64,000 nucleotides of DNA from Perognathus longimembris pacificus (taxonomy: Eukaryota > Chordata > Mammalia > Rodentia > Heteromyidae). The stretch covers positions 4,590,274 to 4,654,273 of the forward strand of contig NC_063161.1 in assembly GCF_023159225.1 (NCBI RefSeq), in the 5' to 3' direction. Shown here piece by piece: positions 32,290 to 42,029 of the stretch. Each line of letters starts with the position of its first letter. The first letter of the stretch is position 1. The notes under the pieces were generated by a model, which made no database searches, had not been told where the DNA came from, and was given only the letters and a program-made list of their open reading frames with translations. The position numbers were made by a program, and so were the translations under genes.

Positions 32290-32493
32290 GGTCTGGGAAT
32301 ATGGCCTAGTGGCAAGAGTGCTCGCCTCCTATACATGAAGCCCTGGGTTCGAGTCCCCAGCACCACATATATAGAAAACGGCCGGAAGTGACGCTGTGGC
32401 TCAAGTGACAGAGTGCTAGCCTTGAGCAAAAAGAAGCCAGGGACAGTGCTCAGGCCCTGAGTCCAAGGCCCAGGACTGGCAAAAAAAAAAAAA
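32290..32493 (+). repeat. SINE family B
   Basis: ggtctgggaatatggcctag, ctgggttcgagtccccagca, ctgtggctcaagtgacagag, ggcccaggactggc and a poly(A) tail that abuts an LTR family 2 copy. Confidence 0.93.
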
Positions 32494-32780
32494 GATCCCA
32501 GCCCTACTGAGCCCGGATTGTTCTTCCTTCCCCGTGATGGCAAATGGATGCTGTGCACAGCTAGATAAAAGCCTAGTCTTACTGACTGCTGACTTTGTCG
32601 TGGGTTCGAGGCCCACCTGGGTGTCCGGTATACAACATCTTTAGTTCCCGCTTCTGTGGGAGAGTTTCTGCCCCTACTTGACCGCTTTCCTTTTACTTTC
32701 CAAGAAACCTACTGTTTCCTTTCAGCACCGTCCTGCCCCACAAACTACCAGGCCCACGACAGTGGCTGTGTGGACAGGAA
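32494..32780 (+). mobile_element. LTR family 2, copy 1
   Basis: Aligns with 35915-36081, 36357-36432 and 37076 onward: gatcccagccctactgagcc, gtccggtatacaacatcttt, gggagagtttctgcccctac, tactgtttcctttcagcacc. It lacks both LTR insertions present in the other copy, so it shows their empty sites. Its poly(A) signal position reads caagaaac where copy 2 has caataaat. Confidence 0.7.
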
Positions 32781-33267
32781 ACGCCCAGTTTCTTTTTTTT
32801 TTCTTGCTTTCTTTTCAGTGCTGGCGGGCCTCACAATGACTAGCCACTCACTGCATGGCTGAACGCCGGGAGCAGCCGCCTCTACCTGGCTGATTGTGGG
32901 CACGCGCCCCTCCCTTCCTCTCCCCTAGCTTCTCCTTCTGTGTTTTGTTGTGACACTGGGTAGGCCGAGAATTCGCTCCTGCTTTGCCCTGTTCCATTGG
33001 TGCCCCTTTCTTCTGCTGAAGTTTCTGCCTTCCCCAGACTGCGGCCCAAGCGCTCATTATCTTTGTCAGATTCAGCAGATAAAAGCCTCTTATCTGTTCA
33101 TAATCATTTTAGGCTGCACAGACCTAATCTTCAGCTGGCTCTGGCTCCCACTGCCCCAAACGCAGGGGGCCTGAGGGGAACGTCCGTGCGAACGCTACAG
33201 GTCCTCTCCGCTGCGTGCTGCTGGACTTCCTGATTTCTCCTTTCTATTAAAATACATACGGCGGGGG
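32781..33267. other. intergenic sequence, nothing recognised
   Basis: Moderate-GC sequence, possibly the internal or flanking part of the LTR-derived element. No motif is convincing. Confidence 0.4.
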
Positions 33268-33478
33268 CTGGGGATATGGCCTAGTGGCAAGAGAGCTTGC
33301 ATTGTATACATGAGGCCCTGGGTTCGATTCCCCAGCACCACATATACAGAAAATGGCCAGAAGTGGCGCTGTGGCTCAAGTGGCAGAGTGCTAACCTTGA
33401 GCAAAAAGGAAGCCAGGGACAGTGCTCAGGCCCTGAGTCCAAGGCCCAGCACTGGCCAAAAAAATAAAAATAAATAAA
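33268..33478 (+). repeat. SINE family B
   Basis: ctggggatatggcctagtgg, ctgggttcgattccccagca, agtggcgctgtggctcaagt, then an (aaaat)n-type tail. Confidence 0.93.
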
Positions 33479-33502
33479 AATAAAATAAAATACATACGGC
33501 GG

Positions 33503-33706
33503 GCTGGGAATATGGCCTAGTGGCAAGAGTGCTTGCCTCCTACACATGAAGCTCTCGGTTCAGTTCCCCAGCACCACATATATGGAAAACGGCCAGAGGG
33601 GGCGCTGTGGCTCAGGTGGCAGAGTGCTAGCCTTGAGCGGGAAGAAGCCAGGGACAGTGCTGAGGCCCTGAGTCCAAGGCCCAGGACTGGCCAAAAAAAT
33701 AAAATA
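33503..33706 (+). repeat. SINE family B
   Basis: Second copy in direct orientation. Both copies end in a tail followed by aaaatacatacggc (33244-33261, 33486-33501, 33705-33718), so the arrangement may reflect serial insertion at the same short target. Confidence 0.93.
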
Positions 33707-33715
33707 AAATACATA

Positions 33716-33955
33716 CGGCAAGGCACTCGGTGGTACACGCCTGTACTCCTAGCTGCACAGGAAGCTGAGATCTGAGGGTCGTGGTTCGAAGCCAGCCCCG
33801 GAAGGAAAGTCTGCAAGACTCTTGTCTCCAGTTAATCACCAAAAACCTGAAAGTGGAGCCACGCCTCAAGGGGTAGAGCACTGGCTACGAGCAGAAAGGC
33901 CAAGTGGGAGCTCTAAGCCCTTGAGAGAAAGCCCCAGGACTAGTGCACACAGGTG

Positions 33956-33983
<28 letters not shown>
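33716..33983 (+). repeat. SINE family A with (CA)n tail
   Basis: ggtggtacacgcctgtactc, cacaggaagctgagatctga, ggttcgaagccagccccgga, gggtagagcactggctacg. It ends in a (CA)14 microsatellite (33956-33983). Confidence 0.85.
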
Positions 33984-33986
<3 letters not shown>

Positions 33987-34640
33987 GATTAGCTAGAGCT
34001 AAACCCTACACTGCACAAGGCTCTCCCATAGGTCTTGAAATGAGGAGACTGGGGTCAAGTCACAAGTCCTGTTCTCCCAGCCTGCCCGACGCCTAGCTGG
34101 GTGGAGGGGGCTTTCCACCCCGCTCCGAAAAGCCTGGAGCTGAGCGGGGCCACGCACTGCACTGCAGGCATCACGCTGGCTGGCCGGGGAGGGCTTTGGT
34201 GTGACGACCCTCCACGTGCGACCTGCCTCTCCAACCGAGACTCCCAGTTCCACCTCTCAAAATGTGGCTTGGGTGCGTCTCGTGACGGAATTCCCATCCC
34301 ACAGTCTGAAAGGAAATGTAGGGGGCCGCCGTTCCTGTGGGGCAGGGAGGGACACAAGCCTTCTCCCAGGGTAAGCCCCCCCAAAACCTGACAGTCACCA
34401 GCTGAGGGCCCTAGCCGGGGGGGGGGGTCACCCCACCTGCCCCAAGCCTCAGGGTCCGCCTGAGAGGGGGCCCTGGGAAGGGACCAGCCAGCACGGAAGG
34501 CGGGCTGAGAGAGTAAGGGGAACTGTGGACGAGACACGGGGTAGAGTGGGCACGTCCCTCAGGGTGCATCTTGCTCCCATAGTGCCTCACGCTCCTGCAC
34601 ACCGTGCTGTGAGTTCTTGTCCACTCAGTCCTCTGTCCCA
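33984..34640. other. intergenic sequence, nothing recognised
   Basis: No recognised element. 34180-34400 has moderate complexity with no splice-framed exon. Confidence 0.45.
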
Positions 34641-34803
34641 TCATGCCTTGGGTGCCCGCTCAGCCCTCCGTCCCATCATGCCTCGGGTGCCCGCTCAGCC
34701 CTCCGTCCCATCATGCCTCGGGTGCCCGCTCAGCCCTCTGTCCCATCATGCCTCGGGTGCCCGCTTAGCCCTCTGTCCCATCATGCCTTGGGTGCCCGCT
34801 CAG
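34641..34803. repeat. 35-bp minisatellite, about 4.7 copies
   Basis: Unit tcatgcctcgggtgcccgct followed by cagccctccgtccca, with starts at 34641, 34676, 34711, 34746 and 34781. Confidence 0.94.
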
Positions 34804-35212
34804 CCAGTGAAAAGAGCCCCGGCAGAGCTGGCTCAGCCAAGGAGCGACCAGCGCAAAGCCCGGGGGAGGGGCGGTGGGAGGAGCATGCAAATGCACTATG
34901 CAAATGGCCCTAGGAGAGGACGCCATTGGACGCCTCTTTGTGGAAACCAAGTGAAAGGTATAGGGGAGCCCCCCCCCTTTTTTGAGTCCCTAGACGCGAC
35001 AGACTCACACAAGGTAATGGGCCTGGGGAAGGGAAAAACCTCAGCCTAATGGCCCAAAGCAGCCGGACCTAAAGCTGTGTGACCCTTGCAAAAGAAAGGA
35101 ATGAGGAAGACCACTGCGTTGGCATGCTTTAGTTTAGGGGAAGTTCCAGAAAGAGATTTAAGATTAATCAAGAAGGTGAATAGGAAATGCACTGCGTAAT
35201 AATGAAACTGTG
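34804..35212. other. intergenic sequence, nothing recognised
   Basis: Contains two octamer-like atgcaaat sites (34886 and 34900), 14 bp apart, in aggagcatgcaaatgcacta and ctatgcaaatggccc. No gene is recognised. Confidence 0.45.
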
Positions 35213-35415
35213 GGGCTGGGGATATGGCCTAGTGGTAGAGAGCTCGCCTCGTATACATGAGGCCCTGGGTTCAATTCCCCAAGCACCACATGTACCGAAA
35301 ACGGCCAGAAGTGGCGCTGTGGCTCACGTGGCAGAGTGCTAGCCTTGAGCAAAAAGAAGCCAGGGACAGTGCTCAGGCCCTGAGTCCAAGGCCCAGGACT
35401 GGCAAAAAAAAAAAA
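35213..35415 (+). repeat. SINE family B
   Basis: ggctggggatatggcctagt, gggttcaattccccaagcac, gtggctcacgtggcagagtg, ggcccaggactggc, A-rich tail. Confidence 0.93.
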
Positions 35416-35493
35416 GAAAAGAAAAGAAACTGTAACCCCTCAGTATATCACTTTGACAATAAGGAAATAAATTTAAAGAAAAAGAAAAGAAAA

Positions 35494-35695
35494 GGGCTAG
35501 GAATATGGCCTAGTGGTAGAGTGCTCGCCTCGTATACATGAAGCCCTGGGTTCGATTCCTCAGCACCACATATATAGAAAAAGCTAAAAGCAGCACTGTG
35601 GCTCAAGTGGCAGAGTGGTAGCCTTGAGCAAAAAGAAACCAGGGACAGTGCTCAGGCCCTGAGTCCAAGCCCCAGGACTGGCCAAAGAAAGAAAA
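35494..35695 (+). repeat. SINE family B
   Basis: gggctaggaatatggcctag, ctgggttcgattcctcagca, gtggctcaagtggcagagtg, gccccaggactggcc. Confidence 0.92.
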
Positions 35696-36081
35696 AAGAA
35701 GTTGAATAGGTAACATCACACCCAGGACTAAGAATTAAATGAAGAGTATTTTGCTTGCCTCAGGGCGTTATTGCTTTGATTGTTTTGTTTACCAAAGTTT
35801 AAGGGGTTGTAATTGCTGTGTCTAAGCCTTGACCCATGACCGCCAGCCTGTGGTACAAGTGACTTTTACCCCATGACCACCTGAGTGTGGTACTTAGGAT
35901 TTTTGCTGCTAAAGATCCCAGCCCTATGAGCCGCTGGCTGTTCTTCCTTCCTGGTGGTGAATGGACGCTGTGCACAACTAAATAAAAGACTCCTAGCCCG
36001 CCTGGCTGAGGCCCACCTGGGCGTCCGGTATACAACATCTGCAGTTCCCTCTTCTGTGGGAGAGTTTCTGCCCCTACTTTA

Positions 36082-36356
36082 TGTCAGGTCTGCCCCCAGA
36101 GGGCTCCAGGCAGATGCCCCTGCCTGGTTCAGTCTCCACCTGGTTACCTGGGTAACCAGCATACCTGGAGGCTGTTACCTCCCCGTTCTCTAACGTCACA
36201 CCCAAATCCACCTGGCCACACCCTCCTGCCCCTGCCCCCGCCCTAGATAAGGCAGGGCCAGTTGGGGGTCCCCCTTTCTCTCTGGCCTGATATCATCTCA
36301 GCCTAAATACCACGTGGGGTTCTCCTTTACTGGCTACCTACTTTAAGAACCTAACA
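36082..36356 (+). mobile_element. solo LTR, family 3
   Basis: 275 bp, starts tgtcaggtctgccc and ends acctaaca. The 5-bp duplication cttta is at 36077-36081 and 36357-36361. It carries the X-box-like palindrome at 36142-36157, and a CACGTG at 36311 (taccacgtggggtt). No internal viral sequence remains, so it is a solo LTR or other short TG...CA element. Confidence 0.8.
36142..36157. promoter_or_regulatory. RFX-like palindrome in LTR family 3
   Basis: ggttacctgggtaacc, an inverted repeat with one central mismatch, extended by flanking t...a to 18 bp. Same element as at 23893-23908. Confidence 0.5.
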
Positions 36357-36432
36357 CTTTACAGCTTTCCTTTCCCTTTCCAATAAATTTACTGTTTCCT
36401 TTCAGCACTTTCCTGCCCCACACAGTACCAGG

Positions 36433-37070
36433 TGTAATATGGAGGTCCGATCTGGCCAGCTTCATCACTGGCTGTTGAGGGGTGTCAGACTGACTCCATC
36501 TCAAATTAGTTCAAGAGAGCAGAAGCCGACTCCATCTTGGCTAAGATCTTCCCCGCCCTAACCAGGGAAGTTCCCCTTCGCTGGGAGAAGGTTGTGTCAG
36601 CTGCTGGACCACCTGAGTCCTGGAGGGCTCAAGGTTAAACCTGTGCCCTCCCGAGTGGGCGTGTCCGCCTGCAGCGTGGGAGCCCCCCCCAAATCCCTGC
36701 GCCGATTCTAACTAGAAAGATGGGCTGGTTCACACCGTTGCCGTGAGGCGGACTGGGGCTCCACCGCCACCTGCGTGCGGCCTGGCGTGCGCTGTGAGTG
36801 TGGTCACCTCCTTGGCCACCTGCGCGTGGCAGGCTCGACCACGTGGTGTTTGCCTTTCTAACCCGACCCCGCACGTGGCCCGGGGCGCACGGTCCCAGCT
36901 CCTGGGTCTGGGCTGCGACCCTGGCCGGTCAGTTCACTTTTTACTTCCCCAATAAACTCATCTTTTTACTTGAGGCTGCCTCTGAGTGGTGGACTCTGGG
37001 AGGGATGGGGGATTCCCCCCCTCGGACCCCATTACATTGTGGTCCCTTCCCTTGGGGGGACCCCATTACA
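36433..37070 (+). mobile_element. solo LTR, family 1, with 5-bp target duplication
   Basis: 638 bp, starts tgtaatatggaggtccgatc and ends ggaccccattaca. TGTAAT/ATTACA is an inverted terminal repeat. AATAAA is at 36951-36956, followed by ctcatctttttacttgaggc. The duplication ccagg is at 36428-36432 and 37071-37075. The empty site is preserved in the paralogous LTR family 2 copy at 32494. The last 36 bp duplicate an attaca end (37031-37036 and 37065-37070). No gag, pol or env is present. Confidence 0.92.
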
Positions 37071-37110
37071 CCAGGCCCCATAAGTTGTTGTTGTTGTTGT
37101 AATATAGTCT

Positions 37111-37721
37111 GTGGTAACCTGGAAAACCGTACCACTTCTCCATGAGGGTAAGCAGAAGAGCAAGACAGCCACCTAACCATCGGCCAGGGATACCGCACCA
37201 GAGGAGGGCCTTAGAACACAGGTTAATAAAGAGAACGCTCCAGGAATAGAGAGATTTCAGGCAAATTGAGCTAAGTGGGTGTGCAGTAAATGTCAGTTAC
37301 ACCCAGAGCCGAAAACGGCTTTATGTGCCCTGTTTTGCTTGAATAAATGATCTGTCGGGTCATTGCTTTGCTTCACCAGAACTGTGACTGCGGCTTTGTG
37401 ACCCGCTCCTCTGTGTCCGCCTGCCGTCTGGGCACCCGCACCTGCGTGTGGCGTAGGCCCTGACAGGCCCTGCTGGACCTGCGCTCGGGGCTGCATTCCT
37501 GAACAATCCCAACTTGGGGTGCAGTCGCCCTACGGCCATGAAACTTCTAGCTCGACTGACTGGCTGTTGGTGCGGCTCTTTGGGAATCTGGAATGCCTCA
37601 GTCCTGTGTAGCCCAGCCTGGCCTCGAAGTCTGGATCCTTCTGGCTCTGCCTGTCAGGTGCCAATGCTACAAGTGGATTAGAGATGTGTTCTGCCATGCC
37701 CAGCCTATTAATGCTTTTTTT
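37111..37721. other. intergenic sequence, possible ERV internal remnant
   Basis: Follows the LTR family 2 copy, but I recognise no retroviral motif. Contains ttaataaagagaac at 37222. Otherwise unremarkable. Confidence 0.4.
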
Positions 37722-37915
37722 TCCCCCTAGTCCTGGGGCTTGCACTCAGGGCCTGAGCACTGTCCCTGGCTTCTTTTTGCTCAAGGCTAGCACTCTGCCA
37801 CTTGAGCCACAGCGCCCCTTGTGGCTTTTTCTATCTATGTGGTGCTGAGGAATCGAACCCAGGGCTTCACGTATTCGAGGCAAGCACTCTACCACTAAGC
37901 CATATTCCCAGCCCC
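37722..37915 (-). repeat. SINE family B (minus strand)
   Basis: cctagtcctggggcttgcac, gctcaaggctagcactctgc, gctgaggaatcgaacccagg, aagccatattcccagcccc. Confidence 0.92.
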
Positions 37916-38119
37916 TAATGCCATTTTTTAATCCATCCTTTATTGTAAGTGGACCAGAGTTTTAGATTCTGCATGTCCAACTCCATGACTAGCCCCTTAT
38001 TATATTAACTTCATTTTGCCTGCAGAAGAGGAAAGCAGAAGCTCCAATTTTTCGGGCTCTGCCCATCAGAAAGCAGAGAGGCTAGACCAGTGCTCACCGT
38101 GGGCAAGAACACCCGGTGC

Positions 38120-38500
38120 CGGACATGCTGAACACAAAGGACAACTTACAGTGTTGTGCCAAGTCGCAAGACCACCACCAAGAAGACCACCAGGACTCAG
38201 ACATGCCGAAATGCAAAAGCAAGGCAGGGCTTTATTAAGCAAGCTGCAACTCGGGCCTCGTCCTACCCACCGACACAGCGGAGGTTAGGAGGGAGCCCCG
38301 AGCTGTGATTACACAGGGCTTATAAAGGCAAAGAACAAGGTTACAACAATCAGGTGTTCAAGCAAGCAAGATTAGGACACAGGTACAAATCTGATTGGCT
38401 CAGGGTTCGATTCTAAAATGGGGCTCACGTGGTAAAATGGGGTTCATGTGGTAAAGTGGGGCCTGACTTCAAAGTCTGGCACGTCAACAGCTAATCTTTC
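38120..38500 (-). mobile_element. probable ERVK/IAP-type LTR (minus strand)
   Basis: On the minus strand it has a TATA box (gcctttataagc, 38328-38317), about 80 bp later AATAAA (38236-38231), then cctgctt-type sequence. TATA to poly(A) spacing with a short R region is typical of class II rodent LTRs. The family assignment is tentative. Confidence 0.5.
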
Positions 38501-38584
38501 TAGGTGTTAAAGAGGTTGCCAGTGTTGGACAAATAGTTGCTGGTCTGTGATAAAGTATTAGTAAGATTAGCACATTAAAAAACA

Positions 38585-38695
38585 TAGCGCTCTTTTTCTC
38601 TTCTTCCTTCCCCTCTGTCTCCGCAGGTCCCCATCTCGCTCAGGCCCGTTTGCTCCCCTCTCCCCCAATAAACTCTTTTCTACCTGGAAGAAAAA
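38585..38695 (+). mobile_element. LTR 3' part with poly(A) signal
   Basis: Pyrimidine-rich ttcttccttcccctctgtct, then tcccccaataaactcttttc (AATAAA at 38667), the usual look of an R/U5 junction. The U3 side is not recognised. Confidence 0.4.
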
Positions 38696-38699
38696 TAGC

Positions 38700-38930
38700 A
38701 AGGCCCAGTGCTGGTGGCTCCCGCCTGCAATCCTAGCTACTCAGGAATCTGAGAGCTGAGGCCCAGGCAGAAAAGTCTGTGAGACTCATATCTACAGCGA
38801 ACCACCCGAAAACCGGGAGCAGAGCTGTGGCTCAAATTGGTAGAGCTCTTGTCTTGAGCAAAAAAGATCAGGGCCAGCACCCAGGCTCTGAGTTTAAGCC
38901 CCACTACTGGCCAAAAAAAAAAAAAAAAAA
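38700..38930 (+). repeat. SINE family A
   Basis: ctggtggctcccgcctgcaa, ctactcaggaatctgagagc, ggctcaaattggtagagctc, agtttaagccccactactgg, A18 tail. Confidence 0.85.
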
Positions 38931-38984
38931 AGCAGTATACCTGGTGCTCACTCCTATCATCCTAGCTACTACTCAGTGAAATGG

Positions 38985-39470
38985 AGCAACCCCCAAAAAG
39001 CAACCAGACCACACCGTCTCAAACCAAGGTTCGTTTACTAAGAGATACGACCGGCTGGGGCTAACTTGGCTCGGGGGTGAGTAGCCCCTAGCCTCAGTTG
39101 CAGGGGGTTTATGAGGGCAACAATCACATGTACCACTTGCAAGGTGGTCTGCCAAGTTAGCAAAGCAAGCAGGCAGACACACAGAAGCAGAATTGTCCTA
39201 GTGATTACATTCCAGTAAACTCGTAAACAAAGCAATACAATTCTTGGTTCTAGGTGTGACTGGCATTTACCTATTTAATTTAATAAGCCTTAAATCTCTT
39301 TCTGGAACTTCCCTAAACTAAAACCTGCAAACTGAGTGGTCTTCTCCATTCCCTTCGTTTGCAAAGGCCAAGCAGCTCTAGGTCAAGCTGCTTTGGGCTC
39401 CTGTTATTTGGCTTAGGTTGGCCCTTCCCCAGGCCTACTACCTTGTCCAAGCCTGCTGTTTCTAGGGACT
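38985..39470 (-). mobile_element. possible LTR remnant (minus strand)
   Basis: gttcgtttactaagagatac and gggggtttatgagggcaaca resemble decayed antisense poly(A) and TATA blocks. The AT-rich second half contrasts with its surroundings. Weak call. Confidence 0.3.
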
Positions 39471-39484
39471 CACAAAGGGGATTC

Positions 39485-39690
39485 CAGGCTGGGAATGTGG
39501 CCTAGTGGCAAGAGCGCTTGCCTTGTATACATGAAGTACTGGGTTTGATTCTTCAGCACCACATATATAGAAAAAGCCAGAAGTGGCGCTGGCTCAAGTG
39601 GCAGAGTGCTAGCCTTGAGCAAAAAGAAGCCAGGGACAGTGCTCAGTTCCTGAGTTCAAGCCCTAGGACTGGCAAAAAAAAAAAGGAGGG
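39485..39690 (+). repeat. SINE family B
   Basis: aggctgggaatgtggcctag, ctgggtttgattcttcagca, gctcaagtggcagagtgcta, agccctaggactggc, A-rich tail. Confidence 0.9.
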
Positions 39691-41009
39691 GGGTCCTAAA
39701 GTACAAAGGACTTTTTATCCTGTTGGTTAACTGTCCGGGGATGAGCTGCTATCTTGCCTGATTTCTTGGGAGGTCTGACCACTTGGGTGCGATGTTACGG
39801 CACAGGACTTCCGCACGAGAGACTGCGTTTTGGTTTGATTTCTTGGGCCTAGTGCAAGAGGTCAGGCCAAACCAATGTCCTCCTAGAAATTACACTGAAA
39901 AGCAGAACCCTGATCCAGGGTACAAGGAAAAGAATATGGATAAAGGGCTGTCTGTGGCTGGGTGGGTGAAGGAAGGGCAGTCCCCACTGGAAATAATCTT
40001 TTCTTTTTTCCATTTTCAATATCTAGTGGTTGGTTTTTGATAGATATTTTTAATGTTAATCAATAAAATTGACTTTATGACTGAAAAAAAAGGGGGGGTT
40101 CTTACACCTTTCACTTGATTTGTTAGGTTTTTAAAGTAGGTAGCCAGTAAAGGAGAACGCCATGCAGTATTGAGGCAGGGGAGAAAGTTTATTACAGAAC
40201 TGCTGGCCTGTGGTGGAGATGATGAATGGCAATTCAAAGCCGGTCCAGGCAGGAAAGTCCTTGAGACTCTCCTCTCCCCTCCCCCACACGAAGTTTACCT
40301 GTAATAACCAGCAGGAGCCAAACACCTTCCAAGTCCTGTGAGGCCCAAGCTCCTTCCTTCCGTCCTGACTCAGTGGCCCTGGGTCAAACACAAGGGCAAG
40401 CAAGGCTGCCTGGGGAACGCCAAAGCCCAGCTGCAGGGCTGGAAAAGGGTTAAGAGGTCGGAATGCCGTCCGGTCGGTGCTCAGAAGGCTGAGACCTGGA
40501 CCTCAGAAAGATCCAAACGGACATGGCTAGGTAAATGGAAGTGACCATGAGCCGGACACTGCGGTGTCTAAGTCGCGGGTGAGTGGACTGTCGGACGCTT
40601 GGGACAACCGGAATGGGATGGATGTCTATGCTACAGTGACCGAGTCTGAAAAATCCCCCTCTTCCCACTCCCCAGCAACAAGGGAGTTTGCTTTTCCTGG
40701 GCACACAAGCGGTGTCTCCCGTCGATGATTGTAGCCACAAGGCAGACTAACACCTATGGCCACCTTCCCAGTCCCGGGCTACACAGGCAGGCTGTTGAGG
40801 GGCGCTCGGGGTTCGGGGCCGGGCAGCCCCTGGCCCTGGCCGGCTTGGCTCTGGCTCTCCTGTCTGCTGTCATTCCTTCCGCTCCAGGCTGCCGTCCATG
40901 CGCAGGGCTGCGGGGACGGCCGGGGAGGGTCACAGGTCATTCCGGCTGGAGGGGGCGGGTGGGGGGGGCATGAAGAAGACTCAGCCGAGCAGGTGCGGTT
41001 GGAGATGAG
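39691..41009. other. intergenic sequence upstream of CpG island
   Basis: Mixed composition. 39990-40110 is AT-rich with aataaaattgac near 40060. A family A fragment (attcaaagccggtccaggca) is at 40230-40285. The rest is unrecognised. Confidence 0.45.
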
Positions 41010-41539
41010 GAAGCCACCCCGGCCTGGGTCACGTCCGACGGCCGGCGGCGGACACCGGGGGTCATTCCCAGCGGTGAGGACACGGGGCCGCCCCGGGAGG
41101 CGAAGGAGACCTCGGGGTTCTGGGGGCCCCGGGTCCCCCGGCGGTGGTGGGGGGGGGGGAGGAAGGTCCTGAGGTCGGTGGCTTTTATTCTGGAGACAGA
41201 CCCTCCGTGCGGGGCCCAGGCCGGCTCGGCTTCCCGGCGCCCGGCCCGGCTGGAGCGGGGTTCCCGGGGGGCGGCGGGGATGGCGGGGGGGGGGGGGGGG
41301 GGACTCGACGGCGACTCCGCGGCCGGTGTGGATGGGGCGTGGACGGGGAGGCCCGGAGGCGAGCCGGCCGGCCCGCGCGCGCGCCTGGGGTCGGGGGTGG
41401 GGGACCCCGGCCGGGAGGGCGGGGGCCACGCGGGGACCGGGCGCCCCCAGCTCCGAGCTCGGCCCCGGGCCGCGGCTCCTCGCGGCTGCTGGCTGCTGAG
41501 CGGCCGGGCGAAGCCCGCGGGCCTTCCCGTCCGCCCGGG

Positions 41540-41908
41540 CGGCTGCGGGGCGCGGGGCGCGGGGCGCGGGGCGCGGGGCGCAGAGGGCGCGGGGCGCGGG
41601 GGGCGCGGGGCGCGGAGGGCGCGGGGCGCGGGGGGCGCGGGGCGCGGGGGGCGCGGGGCGCGGAGGGCGCGCGCGGGGCGCGGGGCGCGGGGCGCAGAGG
41701 GCGCGGGGCGCGGGGGGCGCGGGGCGCGGAGGGCGCGGGGCGCGGAGGGCGCGGGGCGCGGGGCGCGGGGCGCGGGGCGCGGAGGGCGCGGGACGCGGGG
41801 CGCGGGGCGCGGAGGGCGCGGGGCGCGGGGCGCGGAGGGCGCGGGGCGCGGGGCGCGGGGCGCGGAGGGCGCGGGGCGCGGGGCGCGGAGGGCGCGGAGG
41901 GCGCGGGA
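41540..41908. repeat. GCGCGGGG-type array within CpG island
   Basis: About 370 bp of gcgcgggg, gcgcagag and gcgcggag modules, nearly every module holding two CpGs. The plus strand has dozens of G3-G6 runs (G-quadruplex potential). It ends just upstream of the candidate first exon. Confidence 0.93.
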
Positions 41909-41943
41909 TCCCGCGGGGCCCGGCGGGGCGGGGCGGGGCGGCG

Positions 41944-42029
41944 CTGTCCCCGCCCCGGGGCCTCCGCGCTGCCCTCCGCCTCCGCCCGCCGCGGTCGCCA
42001 TCCGCCGCTGGCCGCCGCGGGAGCCGGAG
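41944..42029 (+). other. A4GALT: candidate noncoding first exon of A4GALT
   Basis: After GC boxes at 41926-41943, the pyrimidine-rich ctgccctccgcctccgcccg leads to ggagccggag|gtacga, a good donor with the intron starting at 42030. The 5' limit is arbitrary. Splicing to the acceptor at 55846 would make an intron of about 13.8 kb. Confidence 0.3.

Larger units (their letters stand above)
35900..37110 (+). mobile_element. LTR family 2, copy 2, carrying two inserted LTRs
   Basis: Host element segments 35915-36081, 36357-36432 and 37076 onward match copy 1 at 32494. Signals: tatacaacatc, AATAAA at 35981 (TATA-like position) and AATAAA at 36382 (likely poly(A) signal). It was split first or second by the LTRs at 36082-36356 and 36433-37070, each with its own target duplication. 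A (TTG)n run follows at 37084-37101. The left border is not defined. Confidence 0.65.

Noticed and set aside
36433..37070. Full endogenous retrovirus with coding capacity
   Set aside because: Only LTR sequence with matching flanking duplications is present; no gag, pol or env reading frame is seen between LTRs in this window.
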